Translations under genes and position numbers: made by a program
Source: Bifidobacterium breve
Lineage (GTDB): Bacteria; Actinomycetota; Actinomycetes; Nanopelagicales; Nanopelagicaceae
NCBI GenBank assembly: GCA_945881945.1
Contig: CAMCVO010000001.1
Coordinates: 78,819-142,818 of the forward strand
Length of the DNA stretch: 64,000 nucleotides
Reading direction: 5' to 3'
Shown here: piece by piece, positions 35,288-45,900 of the stretch
Position numbering within the stretch: the stretch's first letter is position 1
How the letters are laid out: every line of letters begins with the position of its first letter
The notes under the pieces: model-generated
Databases searched by the model: none
Seen by the model: only the letters and a program-made list of their open reading frames with translations
Told to the model about the DNA's origin: nothing

Positions 35288-36016
35288 ATGAGTACAGATC
35301 AAAAATGGGCAATTGTTACCGGTGGATCACGGGGCCTGGGCTATGAAACTGCAAAAGGGTTAATTGAGTCAGGAATTTTTGTTTATTTAATTGGTAAAGA
35401 TGCCTCTCGAGTGAAGGAGAGTGCGCAAAAGTTAGGTTGCCAGTATCGAGCAGTGGATGTGGCCGATAGTGAAAAATTTCGCCAAACTTTAATTAATATA
35501 ACTAATGATGCAACTGAAAAAGGTTTTGCTGAGTTAGATGTTTTAGTTCTAGCCCATGGCGTAATGAGTGAGAAAATGTCTAAAACTCTACGAACAACAG
35601 ATGAAGAGTGGCGAAGAGTTTTATCAATTAACTTAGATGCAGTTTTTACCGCAATCAATCAATTGGCACCAGCTATGGCTGAAGCTAGAAAAGGTAGAGT
35701 TGTTGTTTACTCCGCTTGCCTAGGAAGAATGTCTGGCCCTGGCACACAAGGTGGTCTTGCGCCTTATCGAATTAGCAAGGCTGGTGTTAACGCTTTGGTT
35801 AAAAACCTCTCATATGAAACTGGTTTAGGTGCGCGTGGATTTTTAGTTGATGCCATTTGTCCTAATCACTCACGAACAGATATGGGTGGTCCAGATGCCC
35901 CACGGAGCGCGGCAGAGGGGGCTGAAACAGCAATCTGGCTTGCAACTAGATCTTTTGATCCAGCAGTTGATAAGACTGGTTTGCTTTGGGAGGATCGCAA
36001 GATAGTTGAGTGGTAG
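35288..36016 (+). CDS. Short-chain dehydrogenase/reductase (SDR) family oxidoreductase
   Basis: A 242-residue Rossmann enzyme with TGGSRGLGYETAKG (cofactor loop, about 12-25), LAHGVMS in place of the common NNAG, a Ser in VVYSACLGRMSG, and YRISKAG (catalytic Tyr and Lys, about 157-161). It should be a cytoplasmic NAD(P)(H)-dependent reductase, and the substrate is not predictable. Carbonyl reductases in quinone or acyl metabolism are possible. It is divergent from kgd and convergent with a small membrane protein gene that directly abuts it. Confidence 0.88.
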   Translation: MSTDQKWAIVTGGSRGLGYETAKGLIESGIFVYLIGKDASRVKESAQKLGCQYRAVDVADSEKFRQTLINITNDATEKGFAELDVLVLAHGVMSEKMSKTLRTTDEEWRRVLSINLDAVFTAINQLAPAMAEARKGRVVVYSACLGRMSGPGTQGGLAPYRISKAGVNALVKNLSYETGLGARGFLVDAICPNHSRTDMGGPDAPRSAAEGAETAIWLATRSFDPAVDKTGLLWEDRKIVEW

Positions 36017-36391
36017 TTACTCTGAATAGCCAAGCGCAGATGAGATTAAGGTAGCACCGGCTAAAAGAGCTAAGGGGATTCCAACTAAATAAAGTTTTCC
36101 GGTAATCATGTAGTAAGAAACTCCAAGTGCGATCAAATTAGCTAGTACGGCCGGCGCTCTTCCAAATGATTTTTGTTTATCAAAACCTCTAGCTGAAAAC
36201 CAAAGTCCAACACCAGCGAGAGTTCCAAAAATAATCTCAGCAGATAGTGCAGCAGGCGCACTTACATCGGAGATGAAGGGTGCAAGCAGCAGGTAAATAG
36301 CTACCCCAAAAAGTATTAGAGACTCAAATTTAAGTAAATAACTTGCACGAATGCGAGAGCGCTCAGTTGAAAAAACTCTTTTCATATCCAT
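36017..36391 (-). CDS. Hypothetical four-helix membrane protein
   Basis: A 124-residue protein with four hydrophobic stretches (about residues 21-38, 47-66, 82-97 and 102-120) after a basic N-terminus, which predicts a cytoplasmic N-terminus. It resembles small integral membrane proteins found across Actinobacteria, with no known function. Its stop directly abuts the convergent SDR gene. It is divergent from the GGDEF-like gene with 27 bases between starts. Confidence 0.68.
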   Translation of the reverse strand: MDMKRVFSTERSRIRASYLLKFESLILFGVAIYLLLAPFISDVSAPAALSAEIIFGTLAGVGLWFSARGFDKQKSFGRAPAVLANLIALGVSYYMITGKLYLVGIPLALLAGATLISSALGYSE

Positions 36392-36418
36392 ATTTAAATA
36401 CTACCCTTTCTAACTACT

Positions 36419-36907
36419 ATGAATAAGTATGAAGAGGTAGTTCAATCAATATTCCTCTCTAACGATGGCCAAATTGACCTATTAACTGGTGCCCTGGCTC
36501 CCGACCAATTTGATCAAATTGCAAAACGAGATCTAGCGATATCTGATCGCAATTCCTCGCAAACTGCCATTATCTCTGTTGTATTAAATTTGCAACAGTA
36601 TCTGCCGGCTATCTATGCAGCTGAATTAGACAAGATGAAGAGTGACATCGAGAGTGAGTTAGTGAAATTATACTTTGAATTAAAAAACATATTTCGTCAA
36701 ACAGATTGTATTTGTCGTGTTTCTAAACTAGGTTTTTGGATTTTATTAAATGGTAGTAGTGAGGAAGATACTAAGCAGTTAATTGAACGTACCAATAAAT
36801 TACTTCCAGAGTTTGTGCAGATTAACCCTTGCCAACGACTAAAGGATGAAAAGCTTTTAGATTGGTATCAGCGCATAGATAAGCTTCATTTTAACAACGA
36901 TAAGTGA
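36419..36907 (+). CDS. Degenerate GGDEF-like protein
   Basis: A 162-residue protein. DLLTGALAPDQFDQIAKRDL corresponds to the D-LTGL-NR-F start of a GGDEF domain, and FRQTDCICRVSKLGFWILLNG corresponds to the -DxxxRxGGDEFxxLL- region, but the GGDEF signature is replaced by VSKLGF. It therefore cannot make cyclic di-GMP by the standard mechanism and may be a sensor or a structural partner. It precedes the tad genes by 75 bases in the same direction. The assignment rests on my own reading of the fold pattern. Confidence 0.5.
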   Translation: MNKYEEVVQSIFLSNDGQIDLLTGALAPDQFDQIAKRDLAISDRNSSQTAIISVVLNLQQYLPAIYAAELDKMKSDIESELVKLYFELKNIFRQTDCICRVSKLGFWILLNGSSEEDTKQLIERTNKLLPEFVQINPCQRLKDEKLLDWYQRIDKLHFNNDK

Positions 36908-36982
36908 CCACCTAATCACCAAAGGTGAGTAGTAATACACAGCACCTGCCTTACAACTGCTGCTGCCATAAATACTTAGCAG

Positions 36983-38005
36983 GTGAATCTAAATACAAAT
37001 CAATTAGAAAGTTTTGGACCACTTGCAGATCTCATTCAAGATGAGAGCATCGAGGAGATTTGGATTAACTCTCCCAGTCGGGTATTTATCGCAAAAGCAG
37101 GTAAAAGTGAGCTGACAAATCTTGTATTAACCAAAGAGATTGTGCAGGACATAATTGAAAGATTGTTAATCTGGGGTGGGCGCCGGTTAGATGTTAGCAA
37201 CCCATTTGTAGATGCGCGCTTACCAGATGGCAGCAGACTTCATGTTGCAATACCCGAGATTACTGCTTCGCATTGGGCAGTAAATATCAGAAAACATATA
37301 AATCAGGGCAATACCTTAGAAGATCTTGTAAAAATAGATTCAATTAGTAATGAGATATTAGAACTGCTAGATCAAGCAGTTTTTGCTGGATTAAACCTAT
37401 TAGTTAGCGGTGGCACCCAAGCAGGGAAAACTACATTTTTAAGTGCATTAATTAGTCGCATTCCGGTGAATCAGAGAGTAATAACAATCGAGGAGGTGTT
37501 TGAGTTAAAACCAAATTTGCCTGATTGGATTGCTCTTCAAACTAGAACCGCTAATTTAGAAGGTGATGGTGAGATATCGCTACGAAGATTGATTAAAGAA
37601 TCATTACGGATGCGGCCTAGCAGAATTATTGTAGGTGAGGTTAGAGAGGCGGAAGCCTTGGATTTGTTAATTGCTCTTAACTCAGGGCTGCCTGGAATGG
37701 CCACCTTACATGCGAACTCTGCAAGAGGTGCCATTAATAAGCTTCAATTACTTCCACTATTAGCTGGAGAAAACATCTCGCAAAGTTTTATTACCCCTAC
37801 CATTGCCAGCAGTATTGATTTAGTAATTCAATGCTCGATTGATACAACTGGACAGCGACGAGTTAGCGAGATTGCCTGCGTCACTGGCAGATCTGAAGCA
37901 GGAAATATTGAAATTGAAAGCTTATTCACATGGAATGGCAAAAAGTATGTTTCAGGTTTAGGGAATTTTACTAATCTACTAAATAAGCGAAGCAGGGTAA
38001 ATTAA
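36983..38005 (+). CDS. tadA: TadA/CpaF-type secretion ATPase
   Basis: A 340-residue hexameric ATPase that powers type IVc (Flp/Tad) pilus assembly. Motifs: VSGGTQAGKTTFL (Walker A, about 140-152), ITIEEVFELKP (Asp-box region), RPSRIIVGEVREAEALD (Walker B region) and GMATLHANSARGA (His box). The N-terminal domain is short compared with typical CpaF. The start is GTG 36983 with AGCAGG just before it. It is followed at 2 bases by tadB. Confidence 0.9.
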   Translation: MNLNTNQLESFGPLADLIQDESIEEIWINSPSRVFIAKAGKSELTNLVLTKEIVQDIIERLLIWGGRRLDVSNPFVDARLPDGSRLHVAIPEITASHWAVNIRKHINQGNTLEDLVKIDSISNEILELLDQAVFAGLNLLVSGGTQAGKTTFLSALISRIPVNQRVITIEEVFELKPNLPDWIALQTRTANLEGDGEISLRRLIKESLRMRPSRIIVGEVREAEALDLLIALNSGLPGMATLHANSARGAINKLQLLPLLAGENISQSFITPTIASSIDLVIQCSIDTTGQRRVSEIACVTGRSEAGNIEIESLFTWNGKKYVSGLGNFTNLLNKRSRVN

Positions 38006-38007
38006 GT

Positions 38008-38667
38008 ATGCAAAGCTTAACTTTCTGGCTGCTACTTACTTTCTTAATGGGAGCAACCTTGTATGTTTTCAAGGTCGCTAAGCAAAAACGTCTAGCGTTA
38101 AGTAGAGCCAATGCCTGGCCAGAGGTATTGGACTTGATTATCTCTGCACTTCAATCTAGTGCATCAATTACGGAGAGCTTGGCGAACTTGGGCAAAGTAG
38201 GTCCACTTTCAATTCGTCCAGATTTTGCTCAGTTTGCTGAGAATGTATCAACAGGGATGAGGTTTGAGGTAGAACTTAGCAAACTTAAGGCGAAATTCTC
38301 TGATCCCATTTCAGATCAACTTTGTGAGGCGTTATATTTCGCAGCTAAATTTGGAAGTAGAAACACTGTAAGGGTTCTGCGGGAGTTATCAGAGTATGTA
38401 TCAACTGATCTGGCGGTGCGGGCTGAGATAAATACTAGATTTGGTTGGATTAGAAACTCAGCCAACTTAGCTGCCCTAGCACCTTGGCTACTCTTACTAA
38501 TTCTAAGAACTCAAGAAAATGCCAGAGTTGCTTATCAACAAAATATTGGGCAATTCTTAATGGTGATTGGCGTGCTTGCAACCGCTCTTGCCTATCTATG
38601 GATGAACAAGATTGCCCAACTACCCAAGAGTAAGCGCTTATTGACACTAGCGTTAGATGAGAAATGA
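38008..38667 (+). CDS. tadB: TadB-like type II secretion F-domain membrane protein
   Basis: A 219-residue protein with an N-terminal helix (about 5-20), a cytoplasmic T2SSF domain (LDLIISALQSSASITESLANLG through VSTDLAVRAEI in parts), and two C-terminal helices (about 155-168 and 183-200). It would form the inner-membrane platform with TadC. It overlaps tadC by 4 bases. The N-terminal half is shorter than full-length TadB. Confidence 0.82.
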   Translation: MQSLTFWLLLTFLMGATLYVFKVAKQKRLALSRANAWPEVLDLIISALQSSASITESLANLGKVGPLSIRPDFAQFAENVSTGMRFEVELSKLKAKFSDPISDQLCEALYFAAKFGSRNTVRVLRELSEYVSTDLAVRAEINTRFGWIRNSANLAALAPWLLLLILRTQENARVAYQQNIGQFLMVIGVLATALAYLWMNKIAQLPKSKRLLTLALDEK

Positions 38668-39281
38668 CAAACCTTAATCTTTATATATTTATATTGATCG
38701 CACCTGCATTGCTATTTTCATTGCGAATCATTCTAGTTGAGGTGGCTGCATTAATCTCAGTATCAAACTATGCAGATCAGATCTTTTGGTTGAAAAAAAT
38801 AATAAATAAAATAACTGGGAGTGAAGTTAAGCAAAGTGAGATTAATGAAGAGTTGGTAATCATTTTACAGATGATTTCAATTATGATCTCAGCTGGTGAG
38901 AGTCCTATGACTGCTTTGAAATATGTATCCAATCGATCTGATGGTTATCTACCAAAGCTCATCAATAAAAGTTTTGAAAAGTACTCTACCGGGGTAAATC
39001 TGACGCAAACTTTAGAGTTTATTGCTGCTGCAACTCACTCAACACAGGTAAGGCGATTGACTAACTCAATTCAAATAGCAGTTGAGCGAGGCACGCCAAT
39101 TTTGGATGTCTTAAACAATCAAATTCTGGCGTTAAACAAGCAGATAAACCTGGAGTTATTAAGGAGGTCAGGCAAGAGCGAGATTGCCTTATTAATACCG
39201 GTGGTCTTTTTAATCCTGCCAGTATCAATTAGTTTTGCAATTTGGCCCTCCCTCTATGGCTTAAACCAAGCGGGGTTTTAG
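38664..39281 (+). CDS. tadC: TadC-like type II secretion F-domain membrane protein
   Basis: A 205-residue protein with an N-terminal helix, a T2SSF domain containing MISAGESPMTALKYVSNRSD and a repeated four-helix pattern, and a C-terminal hydrophobic helix (IALLIPVVFLILPVSISFAIW). It should be the second platform protein of a Tad apparatus. It ends 22 bases before argG, and no pilin, TadE/F, prepilin peptidase or secretin gene follows within the window. Confidence 0.82.
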   Translation: MTNLNLYIFILIAPALLFSLRIILVEVAALISVSNYADQIFWLKKIINKITGSEVKQSEINEELVIILQMISIMISAGESPMTALKYVSNRSDGYLPKLINKSFEKYSTGVNLTQTLEFIAAATHSTQVRRLTNSIQIAVERGTPILDVLNNQILALNKQINLELLRRSGKSEIALLIPVVFLILPVSISFAIWPSLYGLNQAGF

Positions 39282-39294
39282 TTGTAAAGGTTAG

Positions 39295-40641
<1,347 letters not shown>

Positions 40642-40652
40642 TTGGCTTGCTT

Positions 40653-41702
40653 TTAACTCTCCTGCAAAGTCGTTGGTGTTCCATGAACTCCCTTAAGGTC
40701 ACCGCTTAATTTATAACCAATTCCACCTCTACTAACTGGTCTCTTAGCTTTACTCCAGTCAGGTGGAACTATTCCAAGGACGCCTTTTTGGAAATCATCA
40801 AATGCTTTCAAAACTTCAGTTTTTGTATTCATAACAAATGGGCCCATCCAAGCAACTGGTTCTTTGATCGGTAGCCCACCCAGAATCAATACATCTAAAG
40901 TTGGCGCACGAGACTCTTGAGTTAAATCTGCTGCAATCACTATCTCATCACCATCACGATAGGTAACAAGCTGTCCAGTTTTAATTGAATGTTTCTCATC
41001 TCCTACAGTGCCAAAACCATTTAGAACATAAGCCAGTGCGTTGTATGCAGGATTCCAAGGCAATCTCAACTCTGAGCCAGGTTGTAATGTTGCATGCACC
41101 AAAGTGATTGGTGTTTGGGTTGCACCCGGTCCGCTATGACCTGCAACCTCTCCAGCAATAACTCTAAGGAGGGCACCGCCATCTGCTGAGGAAAGCAGTG
41201 CTACATCTGAAGCTCTTAAATCTTGATAGGCAGGTGGTGACCACTTTTTTGCAGCTGGCAGATTCACCCAAAGCTGAAAACCATGAAACAAACCACCACT
41301 GACAACTAAATGTTCTGGTGGAGTTTCGATATGCAAAATTCCTGCACCAGCTGTCATCCACTGAGTATCACCATCAGAGATTGTTCCGCCGCCACCATGA
41401 TTGTCGTAATGATCAAAGATGCCATCAATTATGTAGGTAACTGTTTCAAATCCACGATGTGGGTGCCAAGGAGTTCCCTTTGGTTCACCAGGTGCGTACT
41501 CAACCTCACCCATTTGATCTAAGTGAATAAATGGATCTAAATCTGCTAAGTCAACTCCAGCAAATGCTCTTCTTACCGGAAAACCTTCACCCTCATGGCC
41601 TTGCGGTGCGGTGGTAATACTTTTTACTCGACGCGCACGAGCAGCTGGCTTAGCTACAACTCTTGGCAGGACGGTTATATCTTTAACGGTAACAGCTGGC
41701 AA
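40653..41702 (-). CDS. Pirin family protein
   Basis: A 349-residue bicupin. The N-terminal pirin domain shows PWHPHRGFETVTYIIDG with metal-binding His residues, and His-Glu in ILHIETPPE; a C-terminal pirin domain follows. Some pirins have quercetinase activity and others act as redox-sensing co-regulators. The start is TTG at 41702, with AGGAG five bases before it. An exact SigH-type promoter lies about 40 bases upstream, so it is probably induced by thiol stress. Confidence 0.92.
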   Translation of the reverse strand: MPAVTVKDITVLPRVVAKPAARARRVKSITTAPQGHEGEGFPVRRAFAGVDLADLDPFIHLDQMGEVEYAPGEPKGTPWHPHRGFETVTYIIDGIFDHYDNHGGGGTISDGDTQWMTAGAGILHIETPPEHLVVSGGLFHGFQLWVNLPAAKKWSPPAYQDLRASDVALLSSADGGALLRVIAGEVAGHSGPGATQTPITLVHATLQPGSELRLPWNPAYNALAYVLNGFGTVGDEKHSIKTGQLVTYRDGDEIVIAADLTQESRAPTLDVLILGGLPIKEPVAWMGPFVMNTKTEVLKAFDDFQKGVLGIVPPDWSKAKRPVSRGGIGYKLSGDLKGVHGTPTTLQES

Positions 41703-41739
41703 TTTTTCTCCTAAATTAATTAATTCACTTTCATACTAT

Positions 41740-41765
41740 AACTAAATAATAGCGGGAATTATTCC
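41740..41765 (-). promoter_or_regulatory. SigH/SigR-type promoter of the pirin gene
   Basis: On the minus strand GGAAT (41765-41761) and GTT (41742-41740) are separated by exactly 18 bases, the same element as in front of sigH. It begins right after the pntB stop codon. The predicted start gives a leader of roughly 30 bases with a good ribosome site. Confidence 0.65.
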
Positions 41766-43151
41766 TTATAAACCTTTTAATGAGCTAACCACTTTTGTTA
41801 GCGAATCCTTTGCATCACCAAAGAGTAATGTGGTTTTTGGCTCGTATAAGAGTTCATTTTCAATACCGGCAAATCCAGGACGCATAGATCGTTTGAGGAA
41901 GATCACATTTGCTGCAAGCGCTACATCCAAAATTGGCATGCCATATATTGGACAGCCAGGTGTGGTTTTGGCTGCTGGATTAACAACATCATTCGCACCA
42001 ACAACTAGCACCACATCAGTTTGAGGGAAAGTTGGATTTATCTCTTCCATTTCTACCAATTGTTCATATGGAACATTTGCTTCTGCTAGCAGTACATTCA
42101 TATGTCCTGGCATGCGACCTGCAACTGGGTGAATACCGTATGCAACCTCAACTCCCTTGGAAGCAAGTAAATCTGCCAACTCTCTAACTGTGTGCTGAGC
42201 TTGGGCAACTGCTAATCCAAATCCCGGAACTATTACAACTCGTTGCGCATAATTAAGAAGAATTGCTACATCTTCTGCTGACCCAGATTTAACTGGGCGA
42301 GCATCTACTTGGCCAGTTTGCGCAGTTGCCTTGGCGGTAAATGCACCAAACAAAGTTCCAAACAGGGATCTTCCCATTGCCTCTGCCATTAATCTAGTCA
42401 AAATAGTTCCAGATGCACCAACTAAGGTTCCAGCAACAATTAACACAGTAGTTTGCAATACATATCCTGATGCGGCAACAGTTAAGCCAGTAAATGCATT
42501 AAGTAATGAAATAACTATTGGTACATCTGCGCCACCAACTGGTAGCACAAAGAGGACACCAAAGAATAATGAGAGCACACCATTTACTAACAGTGGGGTT
42601 GTTCCACCACTTGTAATTACCCAAACACCACTTGCTAGTACACCAATTAGTGTTAACGCAATGATCTGGCGTCCAAATGGGAAAATTACCGGTCTTGTTG
42701 TCATTAGCTCTTGTAACTTAAGGAAAGTAATTATTGATCCAGAGAATGAGACACAACCAACTATTACGGTAAATACTGTTGCCACTACAACTGCCGTGGT
42801 TGCATCTTCACCAAGTTTTAAGTACTCAACAATTGCCACTAAGGCTGCTGCTCCACCACCAACACCATTAAATAACGCGACAAGCTGTGGCATCTGCGTC
42901 ATCTGCACCTTGCGGGCTGCTGGTACACCAACAATCACACCAAAAGCGATAGCTACCAAAATTAAGGTTTGGTTATTAAGTGCTTGGCCCCCATTGGCAT
43001 AAAAGAAAACGATTAGGGTTGCAATAGTTGCACCAAGTGCACCAATTAAATTGCCGCGTCTGGCAGATTTTGGAGATGAGAGTCCTTTCAGCGCCAAGAT
43101 AAAGCAAACTGCTGCGACTAAACCGATTAGGTCATAAAGGTTACGACTCAT
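41766..43151 (-). CDS. pntB: NAD(P) transhydrogenase beta subunit
   Basis: A 461-residue subunit with about nine membrane helices (1-260) and a C-terminal NADP(H)-binding domain III (VVIVPGFGLAVAQAQHTV, HPVAGRMPGHMNVLLAEA, DVVLVVGANDVVNPAA). The complex uses the proton gradient to reduce NADP with NADH. It overlaps pntAB by 4 bases, forming a three-gene operon pntAA-pntAB-pntB. Confidence 0.96.
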   Translation of the reverse strand: MSRNLYDLIGLVAAVCFILALKGLSSPKSARRGNLIGALGATIATLIVFFYANGGQALNNQTLILVAIAFGVIVGVPAARKVQMTQMPQLVALFNGVGGGAAALVAIVEYLKLGEDATTAVVVATVFTVIVGCVSFSGSIITFLKLQELMTTRPVIFPFGRQIIALTLIGVLASGVWVITSGGTTPLLVNGVLSLFFGVLFVLPVGGADVPIVISLLNAFTGLTVAASGYVLQTTVLIVAGTLVGASGTILTRLMAEAMGRSLFGTLFGAFTAKATAQTGQVDARPVKSGSAEDVAILLNYAQRVVIVPGFGLAVAQAQHTVRELADLLASKGVEVAYGIHPVAGRMPGHMNVLLAEANVPYEQLVEMEEINPTFPQTDVVLVVGANDVVNPAAKTTPGCPIYGMPILDVALAANVIFLKRSMRPGFAGIENELLYEPKTTLLFGDAKDSLTKVVSSLKGL

Positions 43152-43474
43152 TTGTCACTACCTTGATCCTTTTTTGGTTTGGCTTTGCCTTTAAACATCT
43201 GCAGCATTCGATCAGTCACCACAAATCCGCCGACCATATTTATAGTTGCAAGCACCACTGCTGTTATAGCAAGTGAAATCTCAAGTGTGGTTTTAGCATG
43301 ATCTGCAACCACAATTGCACCAACCAAGATAACTCCGTGAATCGCATTAGCACCACTCATCAACGGCGTGTGCAAGGTGGTTGAAACTTTTGATACCACT
43401 TCGAACCCTACAAATACCGAAAGAATAAAGATTGCTAGCAAGGCAAGTTCATTGCTCATTAACTCAGAGGCCAT
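43148..43474 (-). CDS. pntAB: NAD(P) transhydrogenase alpha subunit 2 (membrane part)
   Basis: A 108-residue protein with three hydrophobic helices (about 10-29, 39-56 and 64-88) and a charged Lys-rich tail. It corresponds to the C-terminal membrane segment of a one-piece PntA, as in other split transhydrogenases. It overlaps or abuts both neighbours (1 base with pntAA, 4 with pntB). Confidence 0.93.
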   Translation of the reverse strand: MASELMSNELALLAIFILSVFVGFEVVSKVSTTLHTPLMSGANAIHGVILVGAIVVADHAKTTLEISLAITAVVLATINMVGGFVVTDRMLQMFKGKAKPKKDQGSDK

Positions 43475-44598
43475 TACTTACCCTTCTCTCGTTTTTGCCC
43501 ATTATGGGTAAGTGTTGCTGAATCAATAATCTCATCTGAAAAGTCAGGCTCTATTACTCCTGTTGGCTTACCGTCAACATTTTTTGCCATCAACAAAAGT
43601 AGGTTTACAACGTTTCGTGAGAACAACATTGAAGCATGGAATGCCAACTGACTTGGAACATCTTTGCCGCCCCAAATCTTTACCCCACCTGATGTGGTAA
43701 CAATTTCACCGGCAACAGATCCTTCAACATTTCCACCACTTTCAGCTGCTAAATCAACAACTACTGAACCAGCTGTCATTTGGGAAACCATTTGCGCAGT
43801 CACTAACATTGGCGCCGTTCTACCTGGCACCGCCGCTGTTGTGATTAGTACATCTGCAGATGCGATATATGGCGATAACAACTCCCGTTGCTTATTTGCA
43901 CGCTCTTGTGTCATCTCTCGGGCATAGCCACCCGCGCCCTCTAATGCTTCAAGCTCTAAGGTGATGAACTTTGCTCCCATAGATTTAACTTCATCAGCTG
44001 AGGCTGGACGAACATCATATGCTGATACCACCGCACCTAATCTCTTAGCAGTTGCAATTGCTTGTAGACCTGCAACGCCAGCACCTAACACCACAACCTT
44101 GGCAGGAGTAACAGTTCCTGCAGCTGTCATTAATAGCGGAAAGAATTTTGGCGATAGCTCTGCTGCTACCAACGAAGCTTTGTATCCAGCACAGAGTGCT
44201 TGAGAGGTTAGAGCATCCATGGATTGAGCACGAGAGATTCTTGGCACCATCTCTAATGAAATTGCTGTAACTCCAGCGCCAACTGCAGCATCTATTACAT
44301 CTGCAGCAGTTGTGGGGGATAAAAAGGAGATAGTGATAGCACCTTTTTTCAATGATTTTATTTGATTAACTGTCAATGGTTGTACTGATAAGACCACATC
44401 ACTTGCAGTTAACACATCACCAGTTTTGATCTGAGCGCCTGCATCAAGGAATTGTTTATCAGAGTATTCGGCAGCAACACCAGCGTTTGATTCAATTACT
44501 ACTTCAAGACCTGCTTTAGTTAATTTAGAAATGATATCTGGCACCAAGGCAACTCGTTTTTCACCCTGTTTGGTTTCCTTAGGCACTGCAATTCGCAT
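43474..44598 (-). CDS. pntAA: NAD(P) transhydrogenase alpha subunit 1 (NAD-binding)
   Basis: A 374-residue soluble domain I related to alanine dehydrogenase. It shows PKETKQGEKRVAL at the start, VVVLGAGVAGLQAIATAKRLGA (NAD-binding fold), a mobile loop region with YAREMT, and TTAAVPGRTAPMLV. It hydride-transfers from NADH to NADP on PntB. It is first in the pnt operon and follows argF on the same strand by 25 bases. Confidence 0.96.
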   Translation of the reverse strand: MRIAVPKETKQGEKRVALVPDIISKLTKAGLEVVIESNAGVAAEYSDKQFLDAGAQIKTGDVLTASDVVLSVQPLTVNQIKSLKKGAITISFLSPTTAADVIDAAVGAGVTAISLEMVPRISRAQSMDALTSQALCAGYKASLVAAELSPKFFPLLMTAAGTVTPAKVVVLGAGVAGLQAIATAKRLGAVVSAYDVRPASADEVKSMGAKFITLELEALEGAGGYAREMTQERANKQRELLSPYIASADVLITTAAVPGRTAPMLVTAQMVSQMTAGSVVVDLAAESGGNVEGSVAGEIVTTSGGVKIWGGKDVPSQLAFHASMLFSRNVVNLLLLMAKNVDGKPTGVIEPDFSDEIIDSATLTHNGQKREKGK

Positions 44599-44623
44599 TT
44601 GCTTACTTTACCTAACCCTTACT

Positions 44624-45577
44624 TTACTTATTACCAACCAAATCACCTTTGGTAAGGTGATAAAGCAAGGCTTGAATCGTAGTTCTTCGGTGGTATGCCT
44701 GGCGCCAAACAACAGATTTTTCGCCATCAATTACCTCTGCAGAAACCTCTTCCCCGCGATGAGCTGGCAGGCAATGCATGAATATTGAATCAGCCACCGT
44801 TAATTTCATTAAATCACTGGTAACAGCGTAGGGAGTTAGCGCTGCAATTTTTTCGCTGCGATCTGCTTCAGAATCTCCCATAGACATCCAGACATCGGTG
44901 TAGATAACACTGGCCCCAGCAGCAGCAGCTTTTGGATCAGTTAACACTTCAACCCTACCGCCAGAACTTTCAGCAATTTTTTTGGCCTCAGCAACCACCG
45001 ATTGTTTTGGCGCCCACTTACCAGTTGGGGTTGCAACCTCAACATGTGCTCCCATTCTTGCACCCATAATCAACCAAGCCGCCGCCACATTATTTCCATC
45101 TCCGATATATACAAATTTACGACCAGTTAAATTCTTACCAAATTTTTCTCTAATTGTTACCCAATCAGCTAACAATTGAGTTGGGTGGTCATCATCGGTT
45201 AATGCATTAATTACGGGGATGCTGGCATATTTGCCAAGCTCTTCAACATCGGATTGAGCAAAAGTTCTTACAATTAATGCACTGCAAAATCCAGAAATTA
45301 TTTTTGCGGTATCAGATATTGTCTCTCCTCGACCAATTTGTAGATCATCAGAACGTAAAAAAATGGGGGATCCACCTAAGTGCGCAACTGCAGTCTCAGA
45401 TGCAATGCGCGTTCTGGTTGAGGACTTAGTCATATAAATTGCCACAGTTTGTTTGGCCAAAGTTTTCTTCGCACGCAGCGGTTTTTCAGCAAACTTTCTG
45501 GCGGTAGTTAGAAGCTTCTCAATATCTGCCTTAGACAGATCTGAGGTACGCAAGAGATCCTTAAGTGGCCTGCTCAT
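44624..45577 (-). CDS. argF: Ornithine carbamoyltransferase
   Basis: A 317-residue enzyme making citrulline. Carbamoyl-phosphate loop KSSTRTR, VRTFAQSDVEELGKYA, DDDHPTQLLADWVTI and the ornithine motif FMHCLPAHRGEE are all intact. Length is typical. Arginine biosynthesis is split here between argF and argG about 4 kb apart, without the rest of the arg cluster. It is divergent from the DUF3039 gene. Confidence 0.96.
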   Translation of the reverse strand: MSRPLKDLLRTSDLSKADIEKLLTTARKFAEKPLRAKKTLAKQTVAIYMTKSSTRTRIASETAVAHLGGSPIFLRSDDLQIGRGETISDTAKIISGFCSALIVRTFAQSDVEELGKYASIPVINALTDDDHPTQLLADWVTIREKFGKNLTGRKFVYIGDGNNVAAAWLIMGARMGAHVEVATPTGKWAPKQSVVAEAKKIAESSGGRVEVLTDPKAAAAGASVIYTDVWMSMGDSEADRSEKIAALTPYAVTSDLMKLTVADSIFMHCLPAHRGEEVSAEVIDGEKSVVWRQAYHRRTTIQALLYHLTKGDLVGNK

Positions 45578-45617
45578 TGGTAAATGGTAGGCGATAAAAT
45601 TGGATTAGGATTTGGCC

Positions 45618-45869
45618 ATGGGCTTTCTTGATGATTTACGAGGCAAATCAGGCAAAACTGGCTTGCTGGAAAAAGAAGTTTTAGCACCTACCGATGAGGG
45701 GGATCATGAACGGTTCTCCCATTATGTTGATAAAAACAAGATCACAGAGTCTGCAGTTACCGGCAAGCCAGTTCGTGCTTTATGTGGGAAAAAATGGATT
45801 CCAAATCGCGATCCGCAAAAATTCCCTGTGTGTCCAACATGTAAAGAGATTCACGCCCGCTTAAAGTAA
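45618..45869 (+). CDS. DUF3039 protein
   Basis: An 83-residue protein from ATG 45618 (a TTG two codons upstream is less likely). It contains DHERFSHYVDKNKI, GKPVRALCGKKWIPNRDP and CPTCKEIHA, giving three cysteines of a probable zinc site. This matches the actinobacterial DUF3039 family, function unknown. It lies between divergent argF and a secreted GH18 protein. Confidence 0.85.
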   Translation: MGFLDDLRGKSGKTGLLEKEVLAPTDEGDHERFSHYVDKNKITESAVTGKPVRALCGKKWIPNRDPQKFPVCPTCKEIHARLK

Positions 45870-45900
45870 TTTCTCAGTTAAAACCGATACCCTAAAATTC

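Noticed and set aside
42331..43002. A 223-codon open frame antisense to pntB
   Set aside because: Low-complexity Thr/Pro/Ala translation arising from the codon pattern of pntB; no family resemblance.
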